A stretch of 15,993 bases of DNA from DATFKA01 sp042095835. GTDB lineage: Bacteria; Bacteroidota; Bacteroidia; Chitinophagales; Saprospiraceae. How positions within the stretch are numbered: position 1 is the stretch's first letter; each line of letters opens with the position of its first letter. The notes under the pieces are model-generated. The model did not search any database. It had not been told where the DNA came from and was given only the letters and a program-made list of their open reading frames with translations. The translations under genes and the position numbers were made by a program. The DNA is taken from the NCBI GenBank assembly GCA_042095835.1, contig JBELML010000147.1, forward strand, positions 1 through 15,993, in the 5' to 3' direction. Positions 1 through 7,434 of the stretch are shown in pieces.

Positions 1-29
1 GTCGGGATAAATTCGTGCCAAGACAAGGC

Positions 30-68
30 AAAAAACGTAGATGATGCAGGGCATCAGCGAGGCTTTTT
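30..68 (-). terminator. Imperfect inverted repeat downstream of the esterase gene; possible terminator or dispersed repeat
   Basis: The arms are 30-47 and 51-68 around a 3-nt AGG loop. The six inner pairs (TGATGC/GCATCA) and the outer A5/T5 pairs match, with four mismatches in between. On the minus strand the right side ends in a T-run, so it could stop transcription coming from the esterase gene that ends at 136. The rest of 1-135 shows no coding sequence. The compact composition also fits a short dispersed intergenic repeat cut by the window edge; that is inference, because only one copy is visible here. Confidence 0.35.
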
Positions 69-135
69 AACGCCGTATTGGAGCAAAAGATTCCATCAAA
101 ATCGGTAAGTTGTTTTTTGGCTGTTACTTAAATAC

Positions 136-1170
136 CTATCTACAGGTGGCAAAGATTTGCTCCTCTGCATAAAAGGTATTGCACTCATCGCACATCACAC
201 TCTTGAAGAAACAGCTCGCACGATCTACTCTAAAGGTTGTTCCTTCCTGGTTGCGGTAAATCGAATGGCCCTCTCCTGGCTTTACAGTCAATTCACTGCA
301 AATATTATTATTGGTTAATAGGCGATGTGTGGCACTAGAGCCGTATTGATTCCCTGGAGTGATACCAATCGGTACAGTAGGGTCAATCTCTGAGTGGAAA
401 GCAACCGTAGGTACCATTTCCTCAACCGCTATTGCCGGCCCAAATACTGATCCCCAATTATTGTAAATGCCCTTAATTGTGTACGTGTTCGTTAAGTTGT
501 TACCGGAAGTGTTTACTGGCCCTAATGAAGCCCCCAGTCTTGAGTCAGTAGAATCCCAGTCCTCCTGGCTTAAATAGTTCAGGTTTTGGGCAGTAATCGA
601 TCCTGCACTGCTCCCTCCTATGAATAACCAAGCGGTATCTACTCCTAGTAAATCTGCTTCGTTGACCACATATCGCATCGCGGCCATCGCGTCCTGTTGA
701 GCACGATATACCGCCTGCAGCGAACTCAAGGTATCCGTCTGATCTCTCCCCAATCTATAGTTGATCGACGCTACTACAAAGCCTCTTTTTGCAAATTCTC
801 TGGATTCCGCTTCCCAATCATTTTTATCACCACCAGTAAAGCCTCCACCGTGGATAGTCATTAAAAAGGGTTTCCGTTCCAACTGGTCAACATCGATAGA
901 TGGAGAATAAATATCCAGGGCCAAAGCTTCTAGGTTGCCATTCCTATTCATGGCCGAACCATAAATAATGTCCTTCTGCGCAACAATGTCACTATCGGTA
1001 AAGAGTTCAATGGTTGAGAAGCGATTAAGAGAACTGCAATAAATGTTCTCATTCGATCCAGGGGTAGTCGGATTGGAGGTGCCAGAATTAGACGGTAATA
1101 ATGGCTCGTCATTGCTACAGCTAAGGAAGAAGGTGCTTAGTAGCAAAAGAAGAAGAGGCAGTTTTTGCAT
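136..1170 (-). CDS. Lipoprotein alpha/beta-hydrolase (carboxylesterase-like)
   Basis: Predicted serine esterase of the alpha/beta-hydrolase fold, 344 aa, anchored in the cell envelope. A lipoprotein signal peptide ends in the lipobox FLSC, with Cys18 as the lipidated residue, followed by a Ser/Thr/Pro/Asn-rich linker to about residue 42. The oxyanion motif HGGG is at 107-110 and the nucleophile elbow GSSAG at 186-190, making Ser188 the nucleophile. Asp263 (in EIDPTVP) and His302 (in GEGHS) complete a plausible triad. This order and the HGGG motif fit the hormone-sensitive-lipase / BD-FAE-type esterases. The C-terminal 55 residues are Cys-rich (Cys291, 320, 327, 330, 343), which suggests disulfides outside the cytoplasm. 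No type IX sorting domain is seen. It lies 61 nt downstream of the thiolase on the same strand and may share its transcript. The substrate is unknown; an acylated carbohydrate or lipid ester is only a guess. Confidence 0.85.
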   Translation of the reverse strand: MQKLPLLLLLLSTFFLSCSNDEPLLPSNSGTSNPTTPGSNENIYCSSLNRFSTIELFTDSDIVAQKDIIYGSAMNRNGNLEALALDIYSPSIDVDQLERKPFLMTIHGGGFTGGDKNDWEAESREFAKRGFVVASINYRLGRDQTDTLSSLQAVYRAQQDAMAAMRYVVNEADLLGVDTAWLFIGGSSAGSITAQNLNYLSQEDWDSTDSRLGASLGPVNTSGNNLTNTYTIKGIYNNWGSVFGPAIAVEEMVPTVAFHSEIDPTVPIGITPGNQYGSSATHRLLTNNNICSELTVKPGEGHSIYRNQEGTTFRVDRASCFFKSVMCDECNTFYAEEQIFATCR

Positions 1171-1231
1171 GTTTAGGAAATTATAAGGAGTAAATTACTA
1201 CCAAGATGGTGTCAAAAAGTTTAAAATCGCC

Positions 1232-2512
1232 CTACAATTCTATAATTGCAGCCGTACCCATACCTCCTGCGGTACATACGGAGATGAGGCAACGGCCTCC
1301 ACCATTCTCTTTTAAAATACTGGCTGCATTAGCAAGTACTCGGGCACCCGTTGCCGCAAAGGGATGGCCAATCGCCACGCTACCGCCTTTTACATTGAGC
1401 TTGCTGCGGTCTATACTGCCCAGTGCTTGATCTCTGCCTAATTCGTTTTGGCAGAACTCGGGGTCTTCCCATGCCTTTAGAGTCGAAAGCACTTGACCGG
1501 CAAAGGCTTCGTGTATTTCGTAAAAGTCGAAGTCCTGTAGACTCAGCTTGTTTCTTTTGAGGAGTTTATCGACTGCTACGGTCGGAGCAAGCAAAAGATC
1601 CTCACCATGTACATAATCAAAAGCAGCATTTTGGCTATCCACCAAGTAGGCTTCTACCTCATAACCGTTTGCTTTAGCATGATTTTCGGAGCTCATCAAT
1701 ACTGCGGCCGCACCATCTGTGAAGGCAGAGCTATTGCCCGCGGTCAGGGTGCCTTGCTCAGATTTGTCAAAAGCAGGCCTCAGTTTTGCCAATTTTTCGA
1801 GAGTAGTATTAGGACGAATAATTGAATCTTGCTCCAATCCACCGAAAGAGAATACCGCATCTTTGTAAAAGCCAGCATCGTAGGCTGCGGCTGCTTTTTG
1901 ATGACTCTCAAAAGCCAACTGGTCTTGCTCTGCTCTGCCAATCTTCCATCGTTTGACGGTGTCTTCAGTATGTTGGCCCATATTCTTTTTTGTACGTGGT
2001 TCGGTTACATTAGGCGCAACTACCCGAAAGAAATCAAGTGGGTTGATACCTAGTAGTTTACTAATCCTAGCACCAGCAGATTTTGCACTTTGTACTTTGA
2101 TGAGTTGTTGGGCTACTTTGCGTTTTACAGTGAGCGGCACATCGCTGTTGGTGTCAGAGCCTCCTGCAATACCCACCTCAATTTGTCCAGTGGCAATTTT
2201 TAGCGCAATAGTATTTGCGGCATCTAAGCTCGTGCCGCAGGCGCGGGCATGGAAAAGGGCAGGCGTATGTGGATCAAGTGCGGTGTTTTGTACTACTTCT
2301 CTGGCCCAATTCCAAGCATTGGGATAATGGATTAGGGTACCAATGACGACCTCATCTATTTTCTTACCTTCTAATTTGAATTTCTTGACTAGGGCATCTA
2401 AAGCTCCAGTCATGAGGGCTTCATTTTTCTGACTAGCATAGTGGCTAAAAGATTTGGTGAAAGGTATTCGGGCACCTCCTATGATGGCCACACGTTGGTT
2501 GGAATTGCGCAT
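1232..2512 (-). CDS. fadI: Acetyl-CoA C-acyltransferase (thiolase, FadI-like)
   Basis: Thiolase of 426 aa, the usual length for FadI-type beta-ketothiolases. It catalyses CoA-dependent cleavage of 3-ketoacyl-CoA to acetyl-CoA plus a shortened acyl-CoA (last step of beta-oxidation), or the reverse condensation. The nucleophile Cys92 lies in ARACGTSLDA. HEAFA at 334-338 replaces the NEAF of many thiolases, as FadI-type enzymes do. GGSVAIGHPFAATGAR around 376-391 supplies His383, and CTAGGMG at 413-419 supplies the acid/base Cys413. All catalytic residues are present. The protein has no export signal and is cytosolic. The ATG is at 2510-2512. It is the first gene of a minus-strand pair with the esterase. 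No FadJ/FadB partner gene lies next to it, so the pathway role (fatty-acid oxidation or other ketoacyl-CoA cleavage) is inferred from the family alone. Confidence 0.9.
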   Translation of the reverse strand: MRNSNQRVAIIGGARIPFTKSFSHYASQKNEALMTGALDALVKKFKLEGKKIDEVVIGTLIHYPNAWNWAREVVQNTALDPHTPALFHARACGTSLDAANTIALKIATGQIEVGIAGGSDTNSDVPLTVKRKVAQQLIKVQSAKSAGARISKLLGINPLDFFRVVAPNVTEPRTKKNMGQHTEDTVKRWKIGRAEQDQLAFESHQKAAAAYDAGFYKDAVFSFGGLEQDSIIRPNTTLEKLAKLRPAFDKSEQGTLTAGNSSAFTDGAAAVLMSSENHAKANGYEVEAYLVDSQNAAFDYVHGEDLLLAPTVAVDKLLKRNKLSLQDFDFYEIHEAFAGQVLSTLKAWEDPEFCQNELGRDQALGSIDRSKLNVKGGSVAIGHPFAATGARVLANAASILKENGGGRCLISVCTAGGMGTAAIIEL

Positions 2513-2606
2513 CGTTTTTAATGGTCAATATAAGCTTTCTAAGCAAAACGATATTGTCGCCTCGCCAACCCTTAATGAACAATTCTAAAATTACATCATT
2601 ATTTAT

Positions 2607-2630
2607 CTACCGAGTCCTTAGCGTAGGCAG
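2607..2630. repeat. CTACC...GGCAG imperfect palindrome, copy 1
   Basis: A 24-bp imperfect palindrome starting CTACCGA and containing TTAGCGTAG. The same unit recurs at 2693-2716, and the similarity extends a few bases beyond it (…ACATCAC / …AAATCAC). It sits in the 235-bp spacer between the divergent thiolase and DUF1295 genes. Its function is unknown; a dispersed mobile palindrome or a cruciform-forming site are both possible. Confidence 0.6.
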
Positions 2631-2664
2631 ACATCACTATACCAGTACACCACTATATATCTAT

Positions 2665-2691
2665 ATCATTACATCATTACATCATTACATC
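2665..2691. repeat. 8-bp tandem microsatellite (ATCATTAC)
   Basis: Three perfect copies of ATCATTAC at 2665-2672, 2673-2680 and 2681-2688, plus a partial ATC. They lie between the two CTACC palindromes, within the likely promoter region of the downstream plus-strand gene. Slippage here could change promoter spacing, but that is inference and no promoter was identified. Confidence 0.7.
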
Positions 2692-2692
2692 T

Positions 2693-2716
2693 CTACCGAA
2701 GCTTTAGCGTAGGTAG
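2693..2716. repeat. CTACC...GGTAG palindrome, copy 2
   Basis: The arms CTACC (2693-2697) and GGTAG (2712-2716) flank GAAGCTTTAGCGTA. This is the better-preserved copy of the element at 2607-2630 and ends 31 bp before the start codon at 2748. A 63-codon frame runs through the spacer and both repeats; its composition follows the repeats, so it was not called as a gene. Confidence 0.6.
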
Positions 2717-2747
2717 AAATCACCATATAACCAAACCTTCCTAAATT

Positions 2748-3608
2748 ATGACAACTCAACAAGCTAGAATCAGTGTCTTTATTGCTACCCTCCTTGGTTT
2801 GTTAATCGCTTGGGCAGGCACTCAAAATGGTCAGTTAATGGCTGGTTATTCCGTTTTTGGCATTGGCGTAGCCCTCGCTTTTCTCATTAATTGGCTAGCT
2901 TTTATTCCAGCATTCCGCAATCAATCAGAAAAGTTTTATGATCTCACGGGTAGCATTACCTACTTAAGTGTGGTGGCCTTCGCATTGGTTGTGAATAAAG
3001 ATCTAGATACCCGTTCGCTGCTCTTGGGTAGTTTAGTAATGATTTGGGCTTTGCGCTTGGGTACCTTTCTGGCACGTCGCATACATCGAGATGGTAAAGA
3101 CAGACGTTTTGATGAAATCAAGCCCAATTTTTGGCGTTTTCTCGCTGCTTGGACTATTCAAGCACTATGGGTGGTATTGACTTCTTCGGCAGCACTGATT
3201 GCCATCACGAGTTCGAAAAAGGAAGCACTAGGTTGGATGGCCATTATGGGCTTGGTGATCTGGATCATAGGGTTTATGATAGAAGTAGTGGCAGACTATC
3301 AAAAAAGTCAGTTTAGAAAAATTGCAGAAAATAAAGGCCAATTTATTCAATCTGGTCTCTGGTCAAAATCTAGGCATCCGAATTATTTTGGGGAGATCGT
3401 TTTATGGATTGGCATCTTAATCATCGCTTTGCCCGTATTTGAAGGTTGGCAATTTGTAGGGATTATCTCGCCTATATTTGTGATCCTTTTATTGACGAGA
3501 GTGAGTGGCATTCCTATGTTAGAATATCGGGCCGACGAGAAATGGGGTGGGGAAGAGGCTTATGAGCAGTATAAAAAAAATACGCCTGTGTTGATTCCGA
3601 AGTTGTAG
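2748..3608 (+). CDS. DUF1295 / steroid 5-alpha-reductase-like membrane protein
   Basis: Integral inner-membrane protein of 286 aa, with about seven hydrophobic segments (roughly 8-24, 36-54, 68-82, 89-105, 130-155, 162-182 and 212-250). It carries the signature blocks of the DUF1295 group within the steroid 5-alpha-reductase/ICMT superfamily: SEKFYDLTG (60-68), RIHRDGKDRRFDE (111-123), EVVADYQK (179-186), GLWSKSRHPNYFGE (203-216) and SGIPMLE (253-259), followed by a C-terminal YKKNTPVLIP. In this superfamily the RHPNYFGE-type region binds NADPH or the methyl donor, so a reductase acting on a lipid or isoprenoid-like substrate is plausible. The true substrate of the bacterial members is not established. 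The gene ends 15 bp from the convergent beta-barrel gene and appears to be a single-gene unit. Confidence 0.88.
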   Translation: MTTQQARISVFIATLLGLLIAWAGTQNGQLMAGYSVFGIGVALAFLINWLAFIPAFRNQSEKFYDLTGSITYLSVVAFALVVNKDLDTRSLLLGSLVMIWALRLGTFLARRIHRDGKDRRFDEIKPNFWRFLAAWTIQALWVVLTSSAALIAITSSKKEALGWMAIMGLVIWIIGFMIEVVADYQKSQFRKIAENKGQFIQSGLWSKSRHPNYFGEIVLWIGILIIALPVFEGWQFVGIISPIFVILLLTRVSGIPMLEYRADEKWGGEEAYEQYKKNTPVLIPKL

Positions 3609-3623
3609 CGCTACTAGAAAAAC

Positions 3624-4283
3624 TTATTTTATCACCATATTTACCTTCACCTGCATCCGATAAATGGGATACCAACGGGTACCAATCTCCGTGATCCTTA
3701 AGTCAAAAAAGTTTTCCTCGAATAGATTGCTTAATTCATCTGCCGAGACATCATCAGAGGCGAGATTAAGTCTTCTTACACCAAATTCCAGGGAGAGATC
3801 CAAGCTGAGCCAGTCATTGAAAGGAATTACATTCCCGCCCGTCACGATAAAATCCATTGCTGTATTAGTGACCGAGACATCAGTGAGTTGCTGATAGCTA
3901 CCGTTTGCGCGGTCAATGAAGGTTCGCCCCTGAGCAAATACCTTTTTATAATTCAACTGAATTGCTCCGTAGCTATTAATGGAAAGCCGCTCGAAGAGAT
4001 TGTAAATACGATATTCGCCAATCAACTTGTAACCGTCAAAATTTTTGTTTGCTGAAAAGCCAAAGTCATTGAGGTAGCCACCGCCTACGTGCAAACTAGT
4101 ACGATCGGTCATGAAATATTCTAGGCCTACTTCGATACCAGGCGTATAGGCTATCAGTGCAAAAGGGTTAAGTTTGATTGCCCATTTAGGACGGTACAGC
4201 TTTTCCGATTGACCTTGTATGCCTAGGCTGACAAATAAAAAACCTACTAAAAGTAAGTAGTGCTTAAGTGCTTTAGTTGTCAT
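3624..4283 (-). CDS. Small outer-membrane beta-barrel protein
   Basis: Protein of 219 aa with a Sec signal peptide (hydrophobic 8-22, likely cleavage near GIQGQ, about residue 24), no lipobox Cys, then alternating amphipathic strands (for example GIEVGLEYF, TSLHVGGGY, LSLDLSLEFGVR). It ends in MQVKVNMVIK, consistent with an 8- to 10-stranded outer-membrane barrel of the general type annotated as outer membrane beta-barrel / DUF3575-like. Its start codon lies inside the end of the upstream LVIVD gene (11-nt overlap, 4273-4283), which implies translational coupling and a joint function. No enzymatic motif is visible. It might anchor or display the LVIVD lipoproteins; that is inference from the gene order. 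Confidence 0.75.
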   Translation of the reverse strand: MTTKALKHYLLLVGFLFVSLGIQGQSEKLYRPKWAIKLNPFALIAYTPGIEVGLEYFMTDRTSLHVGGGYLNDFGFSANKNFDGYKLIGEYRIYNLFERLSINSYGAIQLNYKKVFAQGRTFIDRANGSYQQLTDVSVTNTAMDFIVTGGNVIPFNDWLSLDLSLEFGVRRLNLASDDVSADELSNLFEENFFDLRITEIGTRWYPIYRMQVKVNMVIK

Positions 4284-5061
4284 GTTGGAAAGAGGAAATT
4301 AATTGAATATTATTCAAGTCGGTATAGTCGAACTCGTATACATTTTTGGGACCAACCACTAGCAACAAACCATCAAGTGGTATCACATCAAAGGCCGTAA
4401 AATTATCGATATGATCAATGGTGACCAAGTTGTAAGGATCGCTGACATCAAATATTTTTAAACCTTGTTCATCATCACAAATAAATAAAGTAGTACCATC
4501 AAGTCCTACACCTTTAGGGGCAAACATATCGTACTCTGACAGTAATAAAGGTTGGCTCACATTTCTGATATCAAATATTTTGAGCACATTGACATTCACT
4601 TCAAAGCTACCTCCACAGGCATTGCCAATTCGACGTTTAGCATTCAAGGTCACATAGGCAAAGCTATCGTTGGCCACCACCGGGTCGCAGGGAAAAATTT
4701 CAAACTCAAAATAAGTGGTCGCTGAAAGTTGCTTCGGTATGCCCGAGTCTTGGATTTCATAAATAAATAAGCCTTCTCCCGATCCAATGAATAATCTATT
4801 CTTAAAATTGAAGATGGTCTCAATCCGATCCCCTAAAAGTTGCCTAGCCACCTCCTTAGGATGAGCCGCCTCAGCTATACTGAAGGTGATGAGGTATTGC
4901 TCGTCTACTACATACATAAAGTCCCCTAAAATCACAAATCGTGCATACGATCCACCCACCCCAGTCTCCGCACTAGGACTAACATTGTTCAAGTCATCCG
5001 ACTCGCAAGCCATAAAAAAAGCAGCTACCAATAAGGTCAGGAATAGAATGTTTTTTCTCAT
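4273..5061 (-). CDS. LVIVD-repeat lipoprotein, resembles the C-terminal half of the usual protein
   Basis: Lipoprotein of 262 aa. The signal ends FFMAC, with Cys19 lipidated. After a short polar linker it has beta-propeller-like repeats of the LVIVD type: GLFIYEIQDSGIP, LKIFDIRNVSQP, GLKIFDVSDP and a final VYEFDYTDL. The sequence from GVGGSYARF onward, through ETIFNFKNRLFIGS, CDPVVANDSFAYVTL and FDVIPLDGLLLVVG, matches what I recall as the second half of single-chain Bacteroidota LVIVD proteins of about 400-450 aa. The missing first half corresponds to the 180-aa gene upstream (5464-6006). The gene overlaps the downstream barrel gene by 11 nt. Its likely location is the periplasmic or outer face of the outer membrane. 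The molecular function of LVIVD proteins is unknown. Confidence 0.82.
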   Translation of the reverse strand: MRKNILFLTLLVAAFFMACESDDLNNVSPSAETGVGGSYARFVILGDFMYVVDEQYLITFSIAEAAHPKEVARQLLGDRIETIFNFKNRLFIGSGEGLFIYEIQDSGIPKQLSATTYFEFEIFPCDPVVANDSFAYVTLNAKRRIGNACGGSFEVNVNVLKIFDIRNVSQPLLLSEYDMFAPKGVGLDGTTLFICDDEQGLKIFDVSDPYNLVTIDHIDNFTAFDVIPLDGLLLVVGPKNVYEFDYTDLNNIQLISSFQHDN

Positions 5062-5139
5062 AATACTTATTTGAAATACAACAGTAAGAAATGTATTTTA
5101 CAATAGTTAGATCCTATAATTGTAACGCAGATTTCCAAT

Positions 5140-5463
5140 ACCACCACTCCCACTCCCCAAGTCTCAGTCCCCTCAGTCTCCCGGTCACCGTTCTCCCCGT
5201 CCCCGCTCCCAAGGTCCCCGTTGGTATATGCCAAGTGCCAAGTGTCATGCTGTGTCAAGTACCATGTAATACACTAGAACACCAGAACTCGAGGCCCCCA
5301 AGTCTCCAAGTCTCCGTTCTCCCTGTCTCCGCTCCCTCAGTCTCCCAGTCCCCCAATCTCCGTTCCCCAATCTCCGTTCCCCAAGTCTCCGTTCTCCCAG
5401 TCTCCGTTCCCCAAGGTCTCCCAGTCCCAAATCCCAAGGTCTCCCAGTCTCCCAACTCCCAAG
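5140..5463. repeat. C-rich (plus) / G-rich (mRNA strand) degenerate minisatellite between the two LVIVD genes
   Basis: The 402-bp gap 5062-5463 is filled mostly by this tract. Its clearest unit is TCTCCGTTCCCCAA at 5357-5370, 5371-5384 and 5401-5414, with a variant TCTCCGTTCTCCCAG at 5386-5400. Further degenerate CCCAGTCTC / CCAAGTCTC units run on both sides. A non-C-rich stretch at about 5225-5290 contains the direct repeat GCCAAGTGCCAAGTG. Strand asymmetry is extreme: nearly all C on plus, so the transcript of the LVIVD operon would carry runs of GGG or GGGG separated by 4-10 nt, which could fold into RNA G-quadruplexes (inference). The tract begins right at the stop codon of the 180-aa gene. 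Open frames through it on either strand are repeat-driven and were not called. Confidence 0.8.
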
Positions 5464-6006
5464 TCACCTCAAACACTCCGGGTTCTCCAACTCTGCTTCT
5501 TCCCAGCCGACCAAAAAACCTCTACTTTCATCTACACACTCAAAATAGCCAGAGTAGCCTTCCGGAAAAGCTAAAGAGGCACGAGTATATAAGTCTTTCA
5601 CTCGACTGACTTCTTGGACATCGTTGAAGTCACTGATGTCAATAGCCACCAAATCGGTGTAGTTGTCTGCATAAAGGATATCTCCATTAATGGCAATATC
5701 CTCGTTACCAAAAATTTGGATAAAAGCAATCTGAATAGGCTCTGACGGATCAGAGTTGTCGATCACATGGATGCCCCGAAATCGTTCATTGACAAAGATA
5801 TAAGGATCTTTGTAGTAGATTTTCCCCAAGTTTTGAATCGGTTGTGGAGGAAGACTGATGATTTGATCCCAGTTGTCAAGGTCTGCATAAATGGGTCGAA
5901 CACCAATTTGTACCCCCGTTTCATCCAAGGTTTCAATCTCCACTAATTCACAAGAAGTAATGCAGCAACTTAGGGAAAGTAAACAAAGTAGGAGTCTGAC
6001 CTTCAT
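5464..6006 (-). CDS. Short LVIVD-repeat lipoprotein, resembles the N-terminal half of the usual protein
   Basis: Lipoprotein of 180 aa: signal peptide with lipobox ITSC (Cys19), then PQPIQNLGKIYYKDPYIFVN, GIHVIDNSDPSEPIQIAFI, GNEDIAINGDILYADNYTDL and VAIDISD. These are typical N-terminal propeller blades of LVIVD proteins (GIHVIDNSDP and VAIDISD are the repeat cores). The chain ends at PECLR, where full-length relatives, as I recall them, continue through a Gly-rich linker into the blades found here in the separate 262-aa gene. The TGA stop lies at the edge of the G-rich minisatellite. Because both halves have their own lipobox, they look like two independently exported parts rather than one recent frameshift. 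The gene begins the minus-strand set LVIVD-N, LVIVD-C, beta-barrel; no convincing promoter was found in the 97 bp upstream. Confidence 0.75.
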   Translation of the reverse strand: MKVRLLLCLLSLSCCITSCELVEIETLDETGVQIGVRPIYADLDNWDQIISLPPQPIQNLGKIYYKDPYIFVNERFRGIHVIDNSDPSEPIQIAFIQIFGNEDIAINGDILYADNYTDLVAIDISDFNDVQEVSRVKDLYTRASLAFPEGYSGYFECVDESRGFLVGWEEAELENPECLR

Positions 6007-6103
6007 TAATTAATATTTAAGGTGCAATATCAATACGTTGATCACTACCCGATTGCTGCTTTGATTAGGAAGATGAGATGTTAAAGTTATGGAGTTTATG
6101 GTT

Positions 6104-6910
6104 TTAGAAAGCCTTTTGCTGAGTAAGTAAGACAAATCTACGCAAGAGATACTGAGCTGCGGAAGTATCTTGTTCTAATGCACAAAATTGAGCATAAGCT
6201 TCGTGATTGTAGCCATGAGATTGATCTTCAGGAAAATTGGGGCGAGGCGGAAAATAATGTTTGCGATACATCAAAGGTTTAACTCTGCCTGCCAAGTCGG
6301 TACAAGAGATTTCTGGATGCCCCTGGAAGGCATAGAATGGAGCCCCTTTTACTTTAAAACCTTGTACGGGGATTTGTGGGCCATAAGTATTGGTGTATAG
6401 GAGTAATTCTGTATGGGGAGGAGCTTCCCTAAAGTATTTGATATGCCCAAGTACCATTGGAAAAGGACTAGGTGTCTCTGCAAGTAAGACATCCTTTGTA
6501 GCAGCTGTTGTTTTTTGCATGTTGAATACACCTAGTTCAAAACCCTCAAGACGATAGTGCATTTTGGCACCGAGCATACAAGCTGCAATGACATAGCCTC
6601 CACAAGAAAGTAGACTAGGTATCTTGTCATCGATGGCAATCCGAAGTAATTGATAAAGACGGTCGATAAAGGGGAATCGCTCTTTTGGCCAAGTCAAGTC
6701 CGTAGGGAGGTCTTTAGAGATGCCACCAACCATCAGGGCGTCATATTGACGGACGATACCAGGCGCTATAAGCGGGAATTCGTATAAGTCAATGAAGTCT
6801 ATCTGATCTTTACTAAGCCCTGTGTATTGCAGAAACCCCTTTCGTTCTATCAGACGACTGCTATCTTCTTGCCCCCGCATTTGGAGGATAAGTATTTTAA
6901 TTGATTCCAA
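6104..6910 (-). CDS. Class-I glutamine amidotransferase-like protein (TTG start)
   Basis: Stand-alone GATase1-type protein of 268 aa, similar in outline to the glutaminase domain of GMP synthase. The first strand IKILILQMRG and the YDALMVGG strand (57-63) fit the fold. The nucleophile elbow is LLSCGG (Cys103) and the second part of the triad is FQGHPE (His198, Glu200), so all three catalytic residues are present. The elbow lacks the usual Gly two residues before Cys (Ser-Leu-Leu-Ser-Cys instead of G-x-C-x-G). No synthase domain follows, so the ammonia acceptor, or another gamma-glutamyl substrate, is unknown. The initiation codon is TTG at 6908-6910: starting at the next in-frame Met (residue 11) would delete the first beta strand, so TTG is preferred. 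The protein is cytosolic, and its neighbours give no clue to its role. Confidence 0.8.
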   Translation of the reverse strand: MESIKILILQMRGQEDSSRLIERKGFLQYTGLSKDQIDFIDLYEFPLIAPGIVRQYDALMVGGISKDLPTDLTWPKERFPFIDRLYQLLRIAIDDKIPSLLSCGGYVIAACMLGAKMHYRLEGFELGVFNMQKTTAATKDVLLAETPSPFPMVLGHIKYFREAPPHTELLLYTNTYGPQIPVQGFKVKGAPFYAFQGHPEISCTDLAGRVKPLMYRKHYFPPRPNFPEDQSHGYNHEAYAQFCALEQDTSAAQYLLRRFVLLTQQKAF

Positions 6911-7026
6911 GGTTGTTCGAATTTTAAAGCTAGTGGTAAGATAAAATCAATCGTTGTGCTGGATTATTTTGAAGTCTACTGGCATTTTTTATGATGGCTT
7001 TATAGTCTGTTATGGATCAAATCTAG

Positions 7027-7434
7027 TTATAATAAGGTTTTAACTTGCGATTGTAGACGTTGGGTGATGAGCTTGGAGATGCGCCGACGTACCTCTCCTT
7101 CCATATCTAGAAAGGTGTCGAATTCTTCAGGAGTAAAATGGCCAATCACCATGCCTAGTAGAAGTCCGCGCAGCCGATTATCTTTTGAGACGCTCTGCTC
7201 AATCCACTTCATCCGAGCCTCCACTGACATACCGCTGAACTTGACTTTGCGCTTCTGGAGGAAGTGGCGGTAGATGTTTAGGAGGAGATCATTCTGCATC
7301 TTAAGGATCGGGCGTAGGGTTTGATTCTGAAATTGCTCCGCTTCGGAAGTAGCACTTTGCGAAGTGGATACTTTAGGACGCAATGCTACGCGTGGATCAG
7401 TTGTAGGCGATGGAGATTCGTGAGGCGCACTCAT
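7027..7434 (-). CDS. Small conserved hypothetical protein
   Basis: I chose the ATG at 7432-7434 (135 aa, starting MSAPHESP). The same frame stays open to a GTG at 7504-7506, which would add 24 residues; I disfavour it because that extension is poorly protein-like and covers likely regulatory sequence. Residues about 1-35 are Ser/Thr/Pro-rich and probably disordered. The rest is a helical domain with the blocks QNQTLRPILKMQNDLL, SKDNRLRGLLLGMVIGHFTP and EEFDTFLD, ending in a basic helix. The QN.TLRPI..Q..LL block is one I recognise from short Bacteroidota proteins often carrying unreliable 'glyoxalase' labels; no glyoxalase metal ligands are visible. There is no signal peptide. Function unknown; the gene diverges from the tRNA gene. 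Confidence 0.65.
   Translation of the reverse strand: MSAPHESPSPTTDPRVALRPKVSTSQSATSEAEQFQNQTLRPILKMQNDLLLNIYRHFLQKRKVKFSGMSVEARMKWIEQSVSKDNRLRGLLLGMVIGHFTPEEFDTFLDMEGEVRRRISKLITQRLQSQVKTLL

Noticed and set aside
1953..2327. Plus-strand 124-codon frame opposite the thiolase
   Set aside because: It lies wholly antisense to a well-supported thiolase whose catalytic motifs are all intact.
2521..2712. 63-codon frame in the divergent spacer
   Set aside because: It passes through the palindromes and the ATCATTAC repeat, has a repetitive low-complexity product and no recognisable domain.
5091..5609. Plus-strand 172-codon open frame rich in Ser, Pro and Val
   Set aside because: It is a reading of the C-rich minisatellite and then runs antisense into the LVIVD gene; its repeats follow the DNA repeat, not a protein motif. 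The minus-strand G-rich frames at 5245-5476 are rejected for the same reason.
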